Shown one piece after another: positions 61,018 to 64,000 of a stretch of 64,000 nucleotides of DNA. Below the pieces are notes generated by a model that saw only the letters and a program-made list of their open reading frames with translations, ran no database searches and was not told where the DNA came from. This DNA is from an uncultured Anaerotignum sp. (lineage in GTDB: Bacteria; Bacillota; Clostridia; Lachnospirales; Anaerotignaceae), in NCBI GenBank assembly GCA_910578425.1, contig CAJTQX010000009.1:9371-73370 (forward strand). Direction: 5' to 3'. The translations under genes and the position numbers were made by a program. The stretch's first letter is position 1. Each line of letters begins with the position of its first letter.

Positions 61018-61155
61018 TTACGTTCTCCCTTCCGGTTCGTTGACTTCTATACCGCCCCATTCTACCACAACAAAGCCCCCATTTTCAAGACTCGGAAAGG
61101 TTTGTTCCAGAATTTCTGCTGGCTGGCCTGTCCATTTGAACATCATAAACATGCG
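61018..61155 (-). pseudogene. C-terminal remnant of the exported-protein family at 21.6-22.9 kb
   Basis: The stretch LRMFMMFKWTGQPAEILEQTFPSLENGGFVVVEWGG matches the ends of both tandem genes (LRVFMAFKEIDELVDVPEQKLPKLTREGFTVVEWGG in one of them). About 45 codons survive; the N-terminal 170 residues are gone, and the frame runs back directly into the ecfT terminator. No start or ribosome site. It shows the family was once present here too, or was moved as a fragment. Confidence 0.8.
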
Positions 61156-61156
61156 C

Positions 61157-61203
61157 AAAAAAAGAGAGCGGACCATTTTCATAATCCGCCCCCTCTTTTT
61201 TGT
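61157..61203 (-). terminator. Terminator after ecfT
   Basis: On the minus strand, AAAAAAGAGGGGGCGGA pairs with TCCGCTCTCTTTTTT around a central loop, followed by a T-run. It closes the ecfA1-ecfA2-ecfT operon. Confidence 0.88.
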
Positions 61204-61217
61204 TTTGAAAAAATAGC

Positions 61218-62042
61218 TCAAATCACAAAAGGAAATGCCCCCGCCGCAAAGCGCAGTCCAAAGATTGCCAGCGTATAACAACAAGCCACTGTTATCGCCC
61301 GATAATCGCGTTTCTCCATCTTCATTTCCTTCATGCGTGTGCGGTGCTCATCACCATGATAGCATCGCGCCTCCATTGCCATTGCCAGCTCCTCCGCGCG
61401 CCGGAATGCAGAAATAAACAACGGCACTAATATCGGAATCAGGCTTTTTGCTTTTTGCAGCAAATTCCCTGTGTCAAAATCCGCACCGCGCGCCTGCTGC
61501 GCTTTCATGATTTTATCTGTTTCATCCAAAAGCGTTGGGATAAACCGCAGTGCAATCGTCATCATCATCGCAATTTCATGCGCCGGCACGCCAATCCGTT
61601 TGAACGGGCGCAAAACGTATTCTATCGCGTCTGTCAGTTGTATTGGCGTTGTTGTCAGCGTCAGAAGCGAGGACCCGATAATCAGCATCACCAGCCGTAC
61701 ACACATCTTAATTGCCATCAGGATACCTTCCACAGTAAGCGTGAGAAATCCCCAATGCCACAGCACCCGCTCCCCTCTTGTCATAAAGAGGTTAATAAAC
61801 GCTGTGAACAGAATAATAATCATAATGCTTTTCAGGCCCTTGAGCATAAATTTCAACGGCACCTTTGACGCACGTATCACCAAACCCATACAAGCCGCTG
61901 CGAACAGGTAACCCGTAAAGCTGTTTACCAGAAACAGCGTTACAATAAACAGAAAGGTTACGCCCAGCTTGATTCTTGCGTCTAAACGATGGATTGGAGA
62001 ATCCACCGGATAATATTGTCCAATCGTTATATCCCGAATCAT
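61218..62042 (-). CDS. ecfT: Energy-coupling factor transporter transmembrane protein EcfT
   Basis: A 274-residue membrane protein, the scaffold linking EcfA ATPases to vitamin-binding S components. It starts IGQYYPVDSPIHRLDARIKL (typical), has about five helices, and two coupling motifs: ARGADFDTGN and AMEARCYHG, both containing the A-R-G/C signature. It overlaps ecfA2 by 4 bp (ATGA). Confidence 0.95.
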   Translation of the reverse strand: MIRDITIGQYYPVDSPIHRLDARIKLGVTFLFIVTLFLVNSFTGYLFAAACMGLVIRASKVPLKFMLKGLKSIMIIILFTAFINLFMTRGERVLWHWGFLTLTVEGILMAIKMCVRLVMLIIGSSLLTLTTTPIQLTDAIEYVLRPFKRIGVPAHEIAMMMTIALRFIPTLLDETDKIMKAQQARGADFDTGNLLQKAKSLIPILVPLFISAFRRAEELAMAMEARCYHGDEHRTRMKEMKMEKRDYRAITVACCYTLAIFGLRFAAGAFPFVI

Positions 62043-62896
62043 ACTTTCACCTGCTTTACCATTTTCAGCAGGGCTTCCTTCGCTTCCTCCACAGTATAAA
62101 TATCCGTAGGGACGTCAAAGCCCTTTTCCTTCAGACTTGCGAACACATAACTCATCTGCGGCGCGGCAAGCCCCATACTTTCCAATTCTGTGGGGCGGGA
62201 AAAAATCTCCCGCGGCGTGCCTGTCATTGCCGCCTTGCCTTTATGCATAACAATGATGCGGTCTGCCAGCTTCGCAACGTCCTCCATGCTGTGGCTGACC
62301 AAAATCACCGTAATTCCGCGTTCCCTGTGCAGCCTGCCAACTGCTGCAAGAATCTCGTCACGCCCGCGGGGGTCAAGCCCTGCCGTAGGCTCGTCCAGAA
62401 TCAGGACCTCCGGATTCATTGCCAGAACACCCGCAATCGCAACGCGGCGTTTCTGCCCGCCGGAAAGCTCAAAAGGCGATTTTTCGTATAACTCATGTGG
62501 GATACCAACCGTTTCCAGCGCGGAAACGACACTTTCATGGATTTCCTCCCTGGAAAGCTGCATATTTGTCGGCCCAAAGGCCACATCCTTGTATACCGTC
62601 ATTTCAAACAACTGATATTCAGGATATTGGAACGCCAGTCCGATACGGCGGCGTACCTCCTTCAATTTTGCTTTATCTTTATGGATATTTTCCCCATCCA
62701 GCAGGATTTCGCCGGAGGTAGGGGGAATAATGCCGTTCAAATGCTGTATCAGGGTAGATTTGCCGGAGCCTGTATGTCCTATCAGTCCAATAAATTCCCC
62801 CGTCTGTATCTCTATGGAAACATCATCCAATGCTTTTTTCTCAAAGGCTGTCCCTTCATTATAAACATGGGTCAGATGGCTGATTTTAATTGACAT
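62039..62896 (-). CDS. ecfA2: Energy-coupling factor ATPase EcfA2 (EcfA')
   Basis: A 285-residue ABC ATPase. Walker A GHTGSGKS (about 40-47), Q-loop [10 protein letters not shown] (about 89-98), signature [19 protein letters not shown] (about 142-160), Walker [14 protein letters not shown], and H-loop VSHSMEDV. It overlaps ecfA1 by 25 bp. Pairs with EcfA1. Confidence 0.95.
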   Translation of the reverse strand: MSIKISHLTHVYNEGTAFEKKALDDVSIEIQTGEFIGLIGHTGSGKSTLIQHLNGIIPPTSGEILLDGENIHKDKAKLKEVRRRIGLAFQYPEYQLFEMTVYKDVAFGPTNMQLSREEIHESVVSALETVGIPHELYEKSPFELSGGQKRRVAIAGVLAMNPEVLILDEPTAGLDPRGRDEILAAVGRLHRERGITVILVSHSMEDVAKLADRIIVMHKGKAAMTGTPREIFSRPTELESMGLAAPQMSYVFASLKEKGFDVPTDIYTVEEAKEALLKMVKQVKV

Positions 62897-63738
62897 AACG
62901 CACCTACCATTTCTTCTATCGTCAAAATATCTCCGGGCAGATCAACGCCCTCCTTTCGCAGCAGGTATGCCGTTTCCGTTACCTGAGGCACATCCAGCCC
63001 ATAACCTTTCAGCGTTTCCACCTGTGCGAATATTTCCTTCGGATGCCCCTGCATCACAAGGTGCCCATCATCAATGACATACACCCTGTCCCCGCGGACA
63101 GCCTCATCCATGTAATGCGTAATCAATATGATCGTAATGCCTTCTTCACGGTTCAGACGTTCGATCGTTTCCATTACTTCCTTCCGTCCCACAGGGTCAA
63201 GCATCGCAGTCGGCTCGTCCAGCACAATACAATCCGGCTTCATTGCCAGCACGCCCGCAATGGCAATCCTCTGCTTCTGCCCGCCGGAAAGCTTAGATGG
63301 TGTATATGCCGCAAATTCGCTCATACGCACCGTTGCCAGCGCATCGTCCACCCTGCGGCGGATTTCCTTCGGCTCTACGCCCATATTTTCAGGCCCAAAC
63401 GCAATATCTTCCTCCACAACTGTCGCCACAAGCTGGTTGTCCGGATTCTGAAACACCATGCCTGCCGTCTGGCGTATGTCCCAGACCTTTTCCTCCTGCC
63501 GGGTATCCATACCCTTCACCCAGAGCGTCCCGCCTGTCGGCTGCAACAATGCATTGATATGCTTTGCAAACGTGGATTTACCGGAGCCGTTATGCCCCAG
63601 CACCACAACAAACTCGCCCTTTTCGATCTCAATGTCTACCTGCTCCAAAGCGGTAATCTTTTTTTCTTCCGTGCCGTGGTCTGTTTCCGTCAGCCTCGTA
63701 TAGGCATATGTCAGACCTTCAGCCTTCACCATTTTCAT
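62872..63738 (-). CDS. ecfA1: Energy-coupling factor ATPase EcfA1
   Basis: A 288-residue ABC ATPase. Walker [14 protein letters not shown] (about 48-60), Q-loop [24 protein letters not shown], signature [19 protein letters not shown], Walker [14 protein letters not shown], and H-loop ITHYMDE. The ATG follows AAAAAGGTG and overlaps the stop of a small basic ORF (ATGA). In many clostridia ecfA1 follows rplQ; here it does not. Confidence 0.95.
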   Translation of the reverse strand: MKMVKAEGLTYAYTRLTETDHGTEEKKITALEQVDIEIEKGEFVVVLGHNGSGKSTFAKHINALLQPTGGTLWVKGMDTRQEEKVWDIRQTAGMVFQNPDNQLVATVVEEDIAFGPENMGVEPKEIRRRVDDALATVRMSEFAAYTPSKLSGGQKQRIAIAGVLAMKPDCIVLDEPTAMLDPVGRKEVMETIERLNREEGITIILITHYMDEAVRGDRVYVIDDGHLVMQGHPKEIFAQVETLKGYGLDVPQVTETAYLLRKEGVDLPGDILTIEEMVGALCQLKSAI

Positions 63739-63869
63739 CGCTTCACCTTTTTCTTCCGGCGTTTCCGCCCGCCTTTGTAGTCTATGGCATAATGCTCACA
63801 GCTGTAAATAGAATACGTGCTTTTGCTCCAAAAGTCAATAGAAAGGGACAGTTTTTGCACACAATACAT
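63735..63869 (-). CDS. Small basic protein before ecfA1, unknown
   Basis: A 44-residue frame (ATG at 63869; a GTG at 63860 with GGAG seven bases upstream would give 41) with [22 protein letters not shown] in the middle and an end full of K and R ([12 protein letters not shown]). Its stop shares bases with the ecfA1 ATG (ATGA), a sign of translational coupling and hence of real use. No family is recognised; the basic end suggests RNA or ribosome binding, which is a guess. Confidence 0.45.
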   Translation of the reverse strand: MYCVQKLSLSIDFWSKSTYSIYSCEHYAIDYKGGRKRRKKKVKR

Positions 63870-63889
63870 CTCCGTCCAGTTAGTCTTCC

Positions 63890-63921
63890 AAAAAATAATT
63901 CCCCGCTGAAAACAGCAGGGA
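63890..63921 (-). terminator. Terminator of a minus-strand transcript entering from beyond the window
   Basis: CCCCGCTG (63901-63908) and CAGCAGGG (63913-63920) pair around AAAA, with a T-rich run after it on the minus strand. It would end a transcript that begins beyond position 64000, or act as an attenuator ahead of the ecf genes. Confidence 0.65.
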
Positions 63922-63941
63922 AACAAAACTCTTGCCTTTCC

Positions 63942-64000
63942 AGGTAGTGTCGTCATGAGTCATGTATACGTATTTTCGAGCATAATTTTGTCGGATTTCA
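63942..64000. repeat. MITE-like repeat, cut by the window end
   Basis: Nearly identical to the first 59 bp of the element at 34663-34836 (AGGTAGTGTCGTCATGAGT, then CATAATTTTGTCGGATTTCA at the edge), with about three differences. Same orientation. The remainder lies outside the window. Confidence 0.85.

Noticed and set aside
1..64000. tRNA, rRNA, CRISPR arrays, prophage or intact insertion sequences
   Set aside because: No cloverleaf-like segments with a TTCGA-type arm, no regularly spaced direct repeats with spacers, and no transposase, integrase or phage structural genes were seen.

Overview
The window looks like chromosomal DNA from an anaerobic, endospore-forming member of the Clostridia, probably a Lachnospiraceae-like organism. 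The reasons are a complete spoIIIAA-AH operon, a ferredoxin-linked 2-oxoacid oxidoreductase, rubrerythrin, an [FeFe]-hydrogenase-family protein, an EcfAA'T transporter, a lysine riboswitch, and a Clostridia-type gene order. I found no rRNA, tRNA, CRISPR array, prophage or intact insertion sequence. The genus is inference only.

Layout. 1-5.4 kb (+): a tight shikimate operon aroF-aroB-aroA-aroC followed by a chorismate mutase/type II dehydroquinase fusion, closed by a two-way terminator. 5.4-8.0 kb (-): a PLP-dependent class III aminotransferase-fold enzyme and a YkvI-like transporter behind a strong promoter and a long purine-rich leader. 8.6-9.9 kb (+): an AI-2E-family membrane protein. 10.0-13.9 kb (-): a two-gene 2-oxoacid:ferredoxin oxidoreductase plus rubrerythrin. 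14.1-17.4 kb (+): a small membrane protein, a FUSC membrane domain fused to a degenerate HAD domain, tcdA and an SDR dehydrogenase. 17.5-21.5 kb (+): a lysine riboswitch, asd-dapA-dapB and a nucleoside phosphorylase. 21.5-23 kb (-): a tandem pair of nearly identical exported proteins.

23-38.3 kb (-) is one long housekeeping and sporulation block read as spoIIIAA-AH, an Asp23-family gene, nusB, xseA, xseB, ispA, a divergent PAP2 gene, dxs, tlyA, nadK, argR and recN. A MITE-like repeat has entered the spoIIIA operon and supplies part of the stop codons of spoIIIAD and spoIIIAE. 38.6-40.7 kb (+) holds a LytTR regulator, an SGNH hydrolase and a SUKH-family gene broken at a C7 tract. 40.7-45.1 kb (-) is the start of the division cluster (mraZ, rsmH, ftsL, a PASTA penicillin-binding protein) with phased MraZ-type repeats at its promoter.

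45-64 kb is mixed: a gene remnant, a 57-residue exported peptide, a zinc-ribbon/TPR protein, a K+ uptake pair (TrkA/TrkH), tdk with an HD phosphohydrolase, rnr, an ECF S-component-like protein, an [FeFe]-hydrogenase-family protein, a MATE exporter, an XRE-cupin regulator, an M29 aminopeptidase, an isochorismatase-fold hydrolase, and the ecfA1-ecfA2-ecfT operon.

I did not find one clearly new multi-gene system. The best leads are a FUSC domain fused to a HAD domain without its nucleophile, an EPSP synthase carrying alanine at the position equivalent to E. coli Gly96, the chorismate mutase-dehydroquinase fusion, the repeat that ends two spoIIIA genes, a family of exported proteins with a third degraded copy 39 kb away, and the phased MraZ operator.
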